Notes under the pieces: generated by a model | Databases searched by the model: none | What the model saw: only the letters and a program-made list of their open reading frames with translations | What the model was told of the DNA's origin: nothing | Shown: in pieces, positions 7,666 through 14,065 of the stretch | Layout of the letters: every line of letters begins with the position of its first letter | Numbering within the stretch: the stretch's first letter is position 1 | Origin: DASXMX01 sp036794395 | Lineage (GTDB): Bacteria > Planctomycetota > Phycisphaerae > Tepidisphaerales > Tepidisphaeraceae | Assembly: GCA_036794395.1 (NCBI GenBank) | Contig: DAIRGS010000115.1 | Span: forward strand, 1 to 20,069 | DNA length: 20,069 nt | Direction of reading: 5' to 3' | Position numbers and translations under genes: made by a program

Positions 7666-8790
7666 ATGCCCGTACCTGTTTCGCAGATGTGGACCGTTGC
7701 TTCTTATGTGCTCAAGCAGAAGTTGAGCGGGCGGAAGCGCTATCCGTTGGTGTTGATGCTGGAGCCGTTGTTTCGGTGCAATCTGGCTTGCGCAGGATGC
7801 GGGAAGATTCAGTATCCGGCTCACATTCTCAAGAAGCAGCTCACTCCCGAGCAATGCTTCAAGGCGGTCGATGAGTGCGGGGCGCCGATGGTGAGCATTC
7901 CGGGCGGGGAGCCGTTGCTGCATCCGCAGATCAAGGAGATCGTCGAAGGGTTGGTTGCGCGGAAGAAGTACATTTATTTATGCACCAATGCGTTATTGCT
8001 CAAAGAGAAGATCGATCTGTTTAAGCCGAGCAAGTACCTCACGTTCAGCGTGCATATGGATGGGCAGAAGGATCACCACGATTTTGCAGTGTGCCGCGAG
8101 GGGACTTATGAGACGGCGACCGATGGGATTCGCGAAGCGGTGAAGCGTGGGTTCCGGGTGACGACCAACACCACTTTGTTTGATGGGGCCGATCCGAAAA
8201 GCGTGCGGGCGTTTTTTGATGAGATGATGGCGCTGGGCGTTGAGGGGATGATGCTTTCGCCGGGGTACAGCTACGACAAAGCGCCGGATCAGCAGCATTT
8301 CCTTGGGCGGGCGAAAACGCGACGGCTGTTCAGCAAGATTCTTTCGAACCGGGGGAAGAACTGGCAGTTCAATCAGAGCCCGTTGTTCCTCGAGTTTTTG
8401 ATGGGCAAGCGGCAGTACAAATGCACGCCGTGGGGCATGCCGACATACAACATTTTTGGATGGCAGAAGCCGTGCTATCTGCTTCAGGATGGGTATGCCG
8501 ATTCGTTTGCGGAATTGATCGATGCGACCGAGTGGGAGCGATACGGAACCGAAAGCGGAAATCCCAAGTGCGCCAACTGCATGGTGCATTCGGGATATGA
8601 AGCGTCGGCGGTGAATCATACGTTCTCTATCAAGGGCATCTTCTCGGCCGCCAAGGCCACGCTTTTTGGCGGAACGTACGAAGATCCCGAGGCGCTAGAG
8701 GCGCTCGATGAGAAGAGCGCACCGGCGTCGCTGGTGCAGCTGACCGTAACCGCATCGCATGTGGATCGGCGCGAGTCGATTCGAGCGTGA
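7666..8790 (+). CDS. hpnH: Adenosyl-hopene transferase HpnH (radical SAM)
   Basis: A 374-aa radical SAM enzyme that joins the 5'-deoxyadenosyl group of SAM to diploptene, giving adenosylhopane, the first step in extending the hopanoid side chain. The N-terminus MPVPVSQMWTVASYVLKQKL is characteristic of HpnH. The CxxxCxxC cluster is Cys38, Cys42, Cys45 (RCNLACAGCGK), and the GGEP SAM motif is at 80-83. The C-terminal domain (DUF3463-like, ~265-315) keeps CYLLQDGYADSF and a CxxC pair (Cys302, Cys305, CANCMVHSGYEASAV). Length fits the family, with a slightly long tail. It is divergent from hpnG. The window has no squalene-hopene cyclase, so the rest of the pathway is elsewhere. Confidence 0.95.
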   Translation: MPVPVSQMWTVASYVLKQKLSGRKRYPLVLMLEPLFRCNLACAGCGKIQYPAHILKKQLTPEQCFKAVDECGAPMVSIPGGEPLLHPQIKEIVEGLVARKKYIYLCTNALLLKEKIDLFKPSKYLTFSVHMDGQKDHHDFAVCREGTYETATDGIREAVKRGFRVTTNTTLFDGADPKSVRAFFDEMMALGVEGMMLSPGYSYDKAPDQQHFLGRAKTRRLFSKILSNRGKNWQFNQSPLFLEFLMGKRQYKCTPWGMPTYNIFGWQKPCYLLQDGYADSFAELIDATEWERYGTESGNPKCANCMVHSGYEASAVNHTFSIKGIFSAAKATLFGGTYEDPEALEALDEKSAPASLVQLTVTASHVDRRESIRA

Positions 8791-8799
8791 AGAAGAGAT

Positions 8800-8834
8800 G
8801 CAACCACGGAGGCACGGAGACACGGAGGCGCGCT
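8800..8834 (-). repeat. 35-bp GC-rich repeat, copy 1 (inverted)
   Basis: Starts 9 nt after the hpnH stop. It is the exact reverse complement of 8969-9003 over all 35 nt. Inside it, a cacgga(g/c) motif recurs about every 9 nt. The 134 nt between copies 1 and 2 are AT-richer and hold no gene. Confidence 0.9.
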
Positions 8835-8968
8835 CACAGAATGACGACTTGGCCTGAGTAAGTAGCTTCGGAGAAAAAACAGAAAAAGATACAGATGCAC
8901 CAAGACGCTTTCATTTTACGCCTTCAAGTTTTTCTGAGCTTCCTCCCTGGCAGATGCCAGTTTTGCCA

Positions 8969-9003
8969 AGCGCGCCTCCGTGTCTCCGTGCCTCCGTGGT
9001 TGC
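8969..9003 (+). repeat. 35-bp GC-rich repeat, copy 2
   Basis: Perfect inverted partner of copy 1 and direct partner of the split copy at 9427-9491. It ends 31 nt before the TTG start of the GxxExxY gene, so it lies in that gene's leader. Reading on in frame upstream of the TTG would translate the repeat itself, which argues against an earlier start. Confidence 0.9.
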
Positions 9004-9034
9004 TCCAGTTTTCTCCTTTGGCACGGAGGGTAAC

Positions 9035-9457
9035 TTGATCCTTTACGAGCAACTGAGTGAGCAAGTGATTGGGGCAGCCATCGAAGTGCATAAAGTGTTG
9101 GGGCCCGGGTTGCTAGAGTCGGCTTATAAGCTTTGCATGATGCATGAGCTGTCTTTGCGCGGCATTCAGTTCGAAGCCGAAGTTGCGCTGCCGGTGATAT
9201 ATAAGGGAATTCAATTGGACTGCGGCTATCGGATCGACATCCTTGTGGAAGATAAGATCGTGTTGGAATTGAAGTCGGTGGAAACGGTCACGTCGGTACA
9301 CGAAGCTCAACTTCTAACGTACATGAAGTTGAGTGGAATGCGGGTGGGACTTCTAATTAATTTCAATAGTGCGGTCATCAGAAACTCGATCACAAGGCGC
9401 GTCCTTTATAATTGCGCTCACCGACGAGCGCGCCTCCGTGTCTCTCTTCGAGCCTGA
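9035..9457 (+). CDS. GxxExxY protein (PD-(D/E)XK-fold, function unknown)
   Basis: A 140-aa protein with the naming motif Gly25-x-x-Glu28-x-x-Tyr31 (GPGLLESAY), preceded by IGAAIEVHKVL. It then shows a nuclease-fold core: Asp68 (YRIDILV), Glu78-x-Lys80 (VLELKSVE) and HEAQLLTYMKL (89-99). The family is widespread, has an apparently intact nuclease core and no established role. The start chosen is TTG at 9035 with GGAGG 5 nt upstream; an ATG at 8954 would add 27 residues, half of them translated repeat. The last ~10 codons run into repeat copy 3, and the stop comes from a palindromic insert in that repeat. The gene is set between repeat copies as a cassette downstream of hpnH. Confidence 0.85.
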   Translation: MILYEQLSEQVIGAAIEVHKVLGPGLLESAYKLCMMHELSLRGIQFEAEVALPVIYKGIQLDCGYRIDILVEDKIVLELKSVETVTSVHEAQLLTYMKLSGMRVGLLINFNSAVIRNSITRRVLYNCAHRRARLRVSLRA

Positions 9458-9491
9458 GCCTCAGAGCCGAAGGCCGTGCCTCCGTGGTTGC
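9427..9491 (+). repeat. 35-bp GC-rich repeat, copy 3, split by a 30-nt palindrome
   Basis: 9427-9444 equals the first 18 nt of copy 2 and 9475-9491 equals its last 17 nt. Between them sits a 30-nt insert (9445-9474) with two nested inverted pairs: cttcg (9446-9450) with cgaag (9468-9472), and ctgag (9454-9458) with ctcag (9460-9464). The insert provides the TGA (9455-9457) ending the GxxExxY frame. Confidence 0.88.
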
Positions 9492-9524
9492 ATTCGTATT
9501 TTTTGATTCATAGGAGCGCCTTCC

Positions 9525-9953
9525 ATGCCCCAAGAAACCAAATCCATGCCGGCCAATCCTGAAGATCTGGAACACGCGCCTGGCGTTATTCACGAGAATC
9601 TTGAAGGGTACATTCCGGCGCTGGCCGGTGATGACGAAGTGCGCTCTGCGTTGGAGAAGGCGTTTGATTTTCGCGGCGACATTACCATCACGCGCAAAGA
9701 CGGCTCGCAGGTAGAAGGGTACGTTTTTGATCGGCGGAGCAATGCGCCGACGCTGGCGGGTTGCCAGGTCCGGTTGTTTCCGAAAAACAGTGATGAGAAA
9801 GTGGCCGTGTCGTATGCGGATGTGGCCCGGCTTGAATTCACCGGCAAAGACACCGCGGCGGGCAAGAGCTTTGACACGTGGGTGAAGAAGTACAACGAGA
9901 AGAAGAAGGCGGGGGAGAAGAATATTGGGATTGAGCCGGAGAAGCTGGATTGA
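9525..9953 (+). CDS. Conserved-looking hypothetical protein next to hpnH
   Basis: A 142-aa soluble, charged protein I cannot assign to a named family. The core has alternating strands: FRGDITITRKDGSQVEGYVF (49-68), then PTLAGCQVRLFPKNSDEKVAVSYADVARLEFTGKDTAAGKSF, ending in a Lys-rich helix (TWVKKYNEKKKAGEKN). A central 'G.ITIT..DG..VEGYVFD' block followed by 'Y.DV..LEF.G' suggests a small beta-barrel like an SH3 or Sm fold; that is inference. ATG at 9525 has AGGAG about 11 nt upstream. It is the next plus-strand gene after hpnH once the repeat cassette is set aside, so it may have been in one unit with it. Confidence 0.75.
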   Translation: MPQETKSMPANPEDLEHAPGVIHENLEGYIPALAGDDEVRSALEKAFDFRGDITITRKDGSQVEGYVFDRRSNAPTLAGCQVRLFPKNSDEKVAVSYADVARLEFTGKDTAAGKSFDTWVKKYNEKKKAGEKNIGIEPEKLD

Positions 9954-9986
9954 GGCAGGTCGCTGTGGGGTGATGCTAATTCGGTA

Positions 9987-10017
9987 TTGAGACGGTTCAC
10001 AGTCGACACGGTATAAT
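9987..10017 (+). promoter_or_regulatory. Candidate promoter of the Uma2 gene
   Basis: TATAAT at 10012-10017 with TTGAGA at 9987-9992. The 19-nt spacer is longer than ideal. The Uma2 ATG is 22 nt after the -10 box, with GAGG at 10026-10029. Confidence 0.4.
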
Positions 10018-10038
10018 TGGGCGACGAGGTTCAGTGAC

Positions 10039-10605
10039 ATGAGCATCATTACGCCAATCGCCGCAGTTACGCCCGAAGACCTTCTCGAGCTTTCGGATGC
10101 CGTGAGGTACGAATTGGTGGAAGGCCAACTGGTGGAGCGACAAATGGGGTTGGAATCGAGCGAAATTGCCGCGCGCATTATTATTCTGATCGGGGCGTTC
10201 CTCCAAGACCGAAAGCTTGGACGTGTGTTTGACTCTGAAGCGAGTTACCAATGCTTCACCCGCGCTCCGCAAAAGGTTCGCAGGCCGGACGTCAGCTTTA
10301 TCCGCAACGGCCGTTTTGAGGATGATCGTCTGCCCACCGGCCATTGCCGGATTCCACCTGACCTGGCTATTGAAGTGATCTCGCCCAACGACCTTGCGTA
10401 CGAGATTGACGAGAAAGTCGCGGAGTATCTTCAGGCCGGCGTAACTCTTGTATGGATTGTTTATCCCAGCACGCGCACCGTCGAGATTCGCCGGTCGCGT
10501 AGCTCTCCGCTCGGCCCGATCTCACATCTCGCCGGCAACGAAGTTTTGTCCGGCGAGGATGTGCTGGATGGATTTTCTTGCGAAGTGGCGAGATTGTTCG
10601 CATGA
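10039..10605 (+). CDS. Uma2-family endonuclease (DUF820)
   Basis: A 188-aa PD-(D/E)XK-fold protein. Typical Uma2 features: RYELVEGQLVER (23-34) near the N-terminus, VRRPDVSFI with Asp84, DLAIEVISPND with Glu112 (108-118), then KVAEYLQAGVTLVWIVYP (127-144). Uma2 genes are present in many copies in cyanobacteria, planctomycetes and other phyla and are poorly understood; some look transposon-associated. It appears intact, has its own promoter-like sequence, and is followed within 25 nt by a dispersed repeat (10628-10775). Confidence 0.9.
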   Translation: MSIITPIAAVTPEDLLELSDAVRYELVEGQLVERQMGLESSEIAARIIILIGAFLQDRKLGRVFDSEASYQCFTRAPQKVRRPDVSFIRNGRFEDDRLPTGHCRIPPDLAIEVISPNDLAYEIDEKVAEYLQAGVTLVWIVYPSTRTVEIRRSRSSPLGPISHLAGNEVLSGEDVLDGFSCEVARLFA

Positions 10606-10627
10606 TGACCATGCGCATTACATCGAC

Positions 10628-10775
10628 GACGGCGGTATCGGTGGGATGCCCCGCGAGATGAATTGCAGCGCCGGGAGGATCCGGGGCGGCGCTGCGCGGA
10701 GTACCGCTGCGACTTTGCCCCGGCGTGGGGGCGGTGCGAGGTGGGAGGGGGCTTTAGTCGAGCGAAGGGCCTGAG
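10628..10775. repeat. Dispersed hairpin repeat, copy A
   Basis: Shares with copy B (13796-13932) the order gacggcggt..cggtggga, gagatgaattgcagcg, gggaggaNccggggcggcg, gagtac, tgccccggcgtgggg and cctgag. In the middle ccggggc and gccccgg can pair as a stem. The copies differ by small insertions, so they are diverged members of one family. No gene is visible between the Uma2 stop and 10828. Confidence 0.8.
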
Positions 10776-10827
10776 GTCCAACCGCGTTGCTTGCTCTTGA
10801 ATTTGCGGTTTTCCGTGCTTTGGGCGC

Positions 10828-11397
10828 ATGGTGCTAAATCTCGACTTATTCTTCACCAACCCGCGCAAACCCGCCCGTCGCCCTGCCGTACAACCATCAA
10901 TGCCGCGGCGTCCGCTGCCCAACATTCCCAGGCTGAAAACTCCCAGCCGTCGTATTCCGCAATCCATCCTGCTGGGCTGTCCGCGTATTTCTCCTGAGTG
11001 GGAGCTGGCGGCACTTGCGGCGCTGCTTAAGCCGCAGACGAAAGATGCGATCCTTCACAGGCCGGCCGAGCAGAAGATGCCGGCGGGAATGCCTGAGAAG
11101 GTTGCCCGAGTGGTGGATTCGTTCGCCGTTCATACCGGGTACCGCCCTACTCTCCACTGGCCCCCTGCCGGGGATTATTACTTTGCCGCCAGCATCGCGG
11201 CTAGTGAATTGACATACGCGCGGTCATTGGCGCTGGCGATTTCCCAATCGCTGCCGACGCTCTGGCTCACGGTCGATCGGCTGTTCGTTCACGATGCGAA
11301 ATTCTTCCGCCGGAAGAGGCGGACGGAACTTCATCTTGCCCCCGCGAAAAACATCTCAATTCCGCGCCATATTCGCGCCGCCCTTGCCAGTATTTGA
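10828..11397 (+). CDS. Hypothetical protein
   Basis: A 189-aa open frame with no recognised domain. The N-terminal 45 residues are basic and Pro-rich (NPRKPARRPAVQPSMPRRP); the rest looks like a folded protein (SPEWELAALAALLKPQTKDA, VARVVDSFAVHTGYRPTLHW, AGDYYFAASIAASELTYARS), ending in a basic stretch (FRRKRRTELHLAP). No Shine-Dalgarno precedes the ATG, and the true start could be internal. It lies between copy A of the repeat and the antitoxin gene. I treat it as probable because the later part has coherent composition and no better frame competes. Confidence 0.45.
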   Translation: MVLNLDLFFTNPRKPARRPAVQPSMPRRPLPNIPRLKTPSRRIPQSILLGCPRISPEWELAALAALLKPQTKDAILHRPAEQKMPAGMPEKVARVVDSFAVHTGYRPTLHWPPAGDYYFAASIAASELTYARSLALAISQSLPTLWLTVDRLFVHDAKFFRRKRRTELHLAPAKNISIPRHIRAALASI

Positions 11398-11478
11398 AGC
11401 GAATTTTGGGGCCTTCCCCCCGTAGAAAGGTGTAGTCAAATACGCCTCTACATTCCGCGATTCTTTTCTTAATGGCGG

Positions 11479-11484
11479 TATAAT
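11479..11484 (+). promoter_or_regulatory. Candidate -10 box of the orphan antitoxin
   Basis: An exact TATAAT 17 nt before the ATG at 11502, with a T-rich but non-consensus -35 region. AGAGG at 11491-11495 serves as ribosome site, 6 nt from the ATG. Confidence 0.4.
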
Positions 11485-11501
11485 CCCACAAGAGGCACCG
11501 T

Positions 11502-11741
11502 ATGACCCTGACCATTCCCCTCTCGCCTGACACCGAATCCAAACTCCGGGATCGCGCCGCTGCCGAAGGCAAGGACCCGTCCGTCGTTGCCGCACAACTG
11601 CTTGAAGCCGCGATCAACCGACCCGCGCTCGATGAGCTTCTGGCGCCGCTTCGCCGGCAATTCGCCGCCACCGGCAATACAGATGAACAACTCGTCGAAC
11701 AGATTACACAGGCCCGCGACGCATACAGGAAGCAGCGGTGA
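11502..11741 (+). CDS. Antitoxin-like protein, probable ribbon-helix-helix type
   Basis: A 79-aa protein: MTLTIPLSPDTESKLRDRAA (1-20), AEGKDPSVVAAQLLEAAINR, then an acidic/amphipathic tail ending in DAYRKQR. A short beta strand followed by two helices, 'L.IPLS...E..LR..A...GKDPS..AA.LLE..', is typical of RHH antitoxins that bind their own operator and cap a PIN toxin. The stop (TGA 11739-11741) overlaps a GTG start (11738), the arrangement expected for a toxin gene, but the toxin is broken after about ten codons. It is thus an orphan antitoxin. Confidence 0.75.
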   Translation: MTLTIPLSPDTESKLRDRAAAEGKDPSVVAAQLLEAAINRPALDELLAPLRRQFAATGNTDEQLVEQITQARDAYRKQR

Positions 11742-11905
11742 GCGCGCTGCCACCGCGCGTTGTGTTCGGCGCCACTCGACTTCCCAACCAAGCCTTCAAT
11801 AACAACAACACGCCAGCGCTGCCTCAAACTCCCTATCGATGTACTTTAAAATCTTTCTTTGAAGCTGTGTCTTACCTTCCCAGGGATAATGCCGGTCGGC
11901 ATTGA
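11738..11905 (+). pseudogene. Decapitated PIN-toxin start
   Basis: GTG at 11738 overlaps the antitoxin stop as GTGA and opens a 55-codon frame beginning VSALPPRVVF. That decapeptide resembles the N-terminus of a PIN toxin family (usually followed by D, then a hydrophobic strand). Here it continues GATRLPNQAFNNNNTPALP, with no catalytic Asp and no later PIN motif, and runs into the 3' end of the convergent lipoprotein gene. The likely reading is a toxin gene cut near 11768 by deletion or rearrangement. The call depends on the match of only ten residues plus the GTGA overlap. Confidence 0.45.
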
Positions 11906-12572
11906 ACATCTTGGTGAAAAGCAGAATCGGATCGCAATGAAAATCCATGTTGATCACGGTTCCATCCGACAAATTCAAATAGTGCCGGCTGCTGCGGACG
12001 TAAAGCTGTGCATCACGCAGAATCTTCGCGCCGTTATCTCCCAGCCGCACCCATAGGTCGAGGAACAATCGCCCACCCAGCCGATCATCCAAATACAACG
12101 GGTCGATGAGCAGCACGTGCATGTGCCGCGCGGTTCCCACTTTCTTCTCCACCATCGGAGAGATCCGCGCCATCAAACTCGCACCCAGCGAAAATGCCCA
12201 CACCTCCACATCCCGTCCTTGAGGCCCAATCGCCGCGGCGATGTCATCGGCGATCTCGTCGGCCCGCCGCATCGAAGGGGTCGTGAGGCCGCTGGTATTT
12301 AATGGCTCAATCACAAAATCCGCCCGACCGGCATACTTCCCATACGCAACATAATCCGTGAATTGCGACCCGCCCTTCCCTGCTATCGACCCCTGCCCCG
12401 AAACCAAAAACACTTTTCGCTTCCCATGCGATTCCGCCCCGCACTCGCACTTCCCATCACAGTCTTTCACGAAAGCGCGCGGCCCGCGCTCGAATACTTC
12501 CTTTCCCACGCACCCAACTCCCCCAAATAAGATTAGCCACGCCACCATCCCACAGACCAGTCTTTCCCGCAT
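11796..12572 (-). CDS. Lipoprotein with alpha/beta-hydrolase-like serine motif
   Basis: A 258-aa protein starting MRERLVCGMVAWLILFGGVG then Cys21, a signal peptide ending in a lipobox-like GVGC. Cys38, Cys42 and Cys44 (KDCDGKCECG) follow. The mature part begins KRKVFLVSGQGSIAG, and at 125-131 has VWAFSLGAS, a nucleophile-elbow-like sequence (Ser128, usual GxSxG changed to AxSxG), with MHVLLIDPLYLDD (151-163) as a possible Asp strand. This suggests a membrane-anchored hydrolase-fold protein; the substrate is unknown. The ATG at 12572 is chosen because it starts the signal peptide; an open frame continues upstream to 12671 but has no signal character. Confidence 0.72.
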   Translation of the reverse strand: MRERLVCGMVAWLILFGGVGCVGKEVFERGPRAFVKDCDGKCECGAESHGKRKVFLVSGQGSIAGKGGSQFTDYVAYGKYAGRADFVIEPLNTSGLTTPSMRRADEIADDIAAAIGPQGRDVEVWAFSLGASLMARISPMVEKKVGTARHMHVLLIDPLYLDDRLGGRLFLDLWVRLGDNGAKILRDAQLYVRSSRHYLNLSDGTVINMDFHCDPILLFTKMFNADRHYPWEGKTQLQRKILKYIDREFEAALACCCY

Positions 12573-12918
12573 CACTACATGGTAAACGGGAGACTGAGCA
12601 GCGGCAAAATCGCCGCGGGAACACGTTAGATAACACGGATGACCTGTCCACCCCTTGCGGCAAAACCGCATATCCCGCTGCGATTTCGCTTCAATCCCTG
12701 GAACTCTGCAAATGCATTTCCCACAGGTGCTGTAGCCGTGTGGAGATGCGATCCGGTGTACTTCAAGTCAACCTGGGAGTGTACTCCGAGTCAACTACCG
12801 GCCCGCCTGAATTCACATCATAACTACGCTCGAAGACCTGGGAATGAGATCCGTGCCGCACGGGTTGGCCAGGTCATCGAATTGGATTCCATACGCTCAA
12901 GAACACGGAGAATCGATC
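12573..12918. other. Intergenic region between lipoprotein and mddA
   Basis: About 346 nt between divergent genes. It contains two direct copies of a 17-nt motif (12756-12772 and 12779-12795) described separately. Open frames crossing it are continuations of neighbouring genes in unlikely frames; no gene is supported. Confidence 0.6.
12756..12795. promoter_or_regulatory. Two tandem 17-nt operator-like repeats
   Basis: GTGTACTTCAAGTCAAC (12756-12772) and GTGTACTCCGAGTCAAC (12779-12795) differ at two positions and have a 23-nt period, about two helical turns. The second lies in an imperfect palindrome ggagt-gt-actcc. On the minus strand each reads TTGACTYGRAGTACAC, like the -35 plus operator of MerR-type promoters. 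No regulator gene is in the window. Confidence 0.4.
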
Positions 12919-13689
12919 ATGAAGCGAACGGCTTTTTTTGTCTATGGGGTAGTTGGACACCTGCTGTTTCTGGCGACGTATGCCTGGCTGGCGGGGTTTG
13001 TGGGCAACGTATTGATGCCTCATGCGATCGATGCTCCCGCGTCGGGGCCGGTCTGGTTGGCGGTCGCCATCGACTTGGGATTGATCGTCGTGTTTGGCTT
13101 GCAGCATTCGATCATGGCGCGTCCGTCGTTCAAGAGAGTCTGGACAAGAATCGTTCCGGAGCCGATCGAGCGCAGCACTTATGTCTGGGCATCCAACATG
13201 GTGACGGCGCTGTTGATGTGGCAGTGGCGCCCAGTCAATTGGGTCGTCTGGGACGTACAGGCCCACGCGGGGCGCTGGCTGATGTACGCGCTATTTGCGG
13301 CGGACCTGGTCATGGTCCCCGCAGTCAGCCTGCTGATCAATCATTTCGATCTGTTCGGCACGCGGCAGGTCTGGCTGCACCTGCGGGGGCGCGAGTATAC
13401 GTCGCTGCCATTCCGCACACCCTCGCTTTACAAACAGATGCGCCATCCTCTGTACGTCGGATGGATGATCGCGTTCTGGGCGACACCGACGATGACGGCA
13501 GGACATCTGCTGTTCGCGGCGGCGATGTCGGCCTACATCCTTATCGCGATCGGCTTCGAAGAGCGCAATTTGATCACCCACTTCGGCCATCGTTACGAAG
13601 AATATCGACGCCAGACACCGATGTTTTTGCCGTGGCCCCGTGCCGCCGCGCGCCAATCCGGTCGGGAAGAAGTGGCGCAGCCATTGTGA
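12919..13689 (+). CDS. mddA: Methanethiol S-methyltransferase (MddA), NnrU-like membrane protein
   Basis: A 256-aa integral membrane enzyme that would methylate methanethiol to dimethyl sulfide using SAM. It matches the family along its length: MKRTAFFVYGVVGHLLFLAT, VFGLQHSIMARPSFKRVWTR, PIERSTYVWASN, MWQWRPVNWVVWDV, LLINHFDLFGTRQVWLHLRG, LPFRTPSLYKQMRHPLYVGW and FWATPTMTAGHLLFA, with an ICMT-like end (EERNLITHFGHRYEEYRRQTP). About five to six membrane segments are evident. The ATG at 12919 has GGAG 8 nt upstream; an in-frame ATG at 12844 would add 25 non-conserved residues. No methanethiol-producing gene is beside it. Confidence 0.85.
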   Translation: MKRTAFFVYGVVGHLLFLATYAWLAGFVGNVLMPHAIDAPASGPVWLAVAIDLGLIVVFGLQHSIMARPSFKRVWTRIVPEPIERSTYVWASNMVTALLMWQWRPVNWVVWDVQAHAGRWLMYALFAADLVMVPAVSLLINHFDLFGTRQVWLHLRGREYTSLPFRTPSLYKQMRHPLYVGWMIAFWATPTMTAGHLLFAAAMSAYILIAIGFEERNLITHFGHRYEEYRRQTPMFLPWPRAAARQSGREEVAQPL

Positions 13690-13795
13690 ATTCTGGCTGC
13701 CGCGGTGAATTGCAGCGATCGACTCATCGGATTTTCTAGCTGACTTGGCATGGGTCGGAGCTAACCCGGCGCTAACCGGGTGGATTGGGGGCGGA

Positions 13796-13932
13796 GACGG
13801 CGGTCGGTGGGATAGGCTGTGAGATGAATTGCAGCGCTGGGAGGAGCCGGGGCGGCGCCGAGTACAGCTGTGCCCCGGCGTGGGGGGTTGTTCTTGAAGG
13901 CGTGTGGCCATTCCAGGGGCGAGCGGCCTGAG
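13796..13932. repeat. Dispersed hairpin repeat, copy B
   Basis: Direct-orientation relative of copy A at 10628-10775. It contains gagatgaattgcagcg, gaggagccggggcggcg and tgccccggcgtgggg; gccggggc and gccccggc can form an 8-bp stem around a ccgagtacagct-containing loop. Copies A and B flank about 3 kb carrying five annotated features. Confidence 0.8.
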
Positions 13933-14007
13933 ATGAAAATTGGTGGGTGGCGCGTGAACTTGCACAAGCATTTCGACGTTTGCCCGGAACTGATAAAGGG
14001 GAACTGA

Positions 14008-14065
14008 AAAGGGGGACACTGCACCTTACGACAGATATCTGTCATAAGGTGCAGTGTCCCCCTTT
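14008..14065. repeat. 58-nt near-perfect palindrome (REP-like)
   Basis: Arms aaagggggacactgcacctt... and the reverse complement meet at gatatc (14034-14039). Of 29 base pairs only one (14029/14044) is mismatched. A related sequence, ggggacaccgcacc, occurs near 15889. Palindromes with 'ggggacact/cgcacc' arms resemble REP-type elements mobilised by RAYT transposases, but no such gene is present here. Confidence 0.85.

Noticed and set aside
12639..13739. A 366-codon plus-strand frame overlapping mddA in another phase
   Set aside because: It lacks the membrane segments and family motifs seen in the 12919-13689 frame and reads as Arg/Gly-rich noise.
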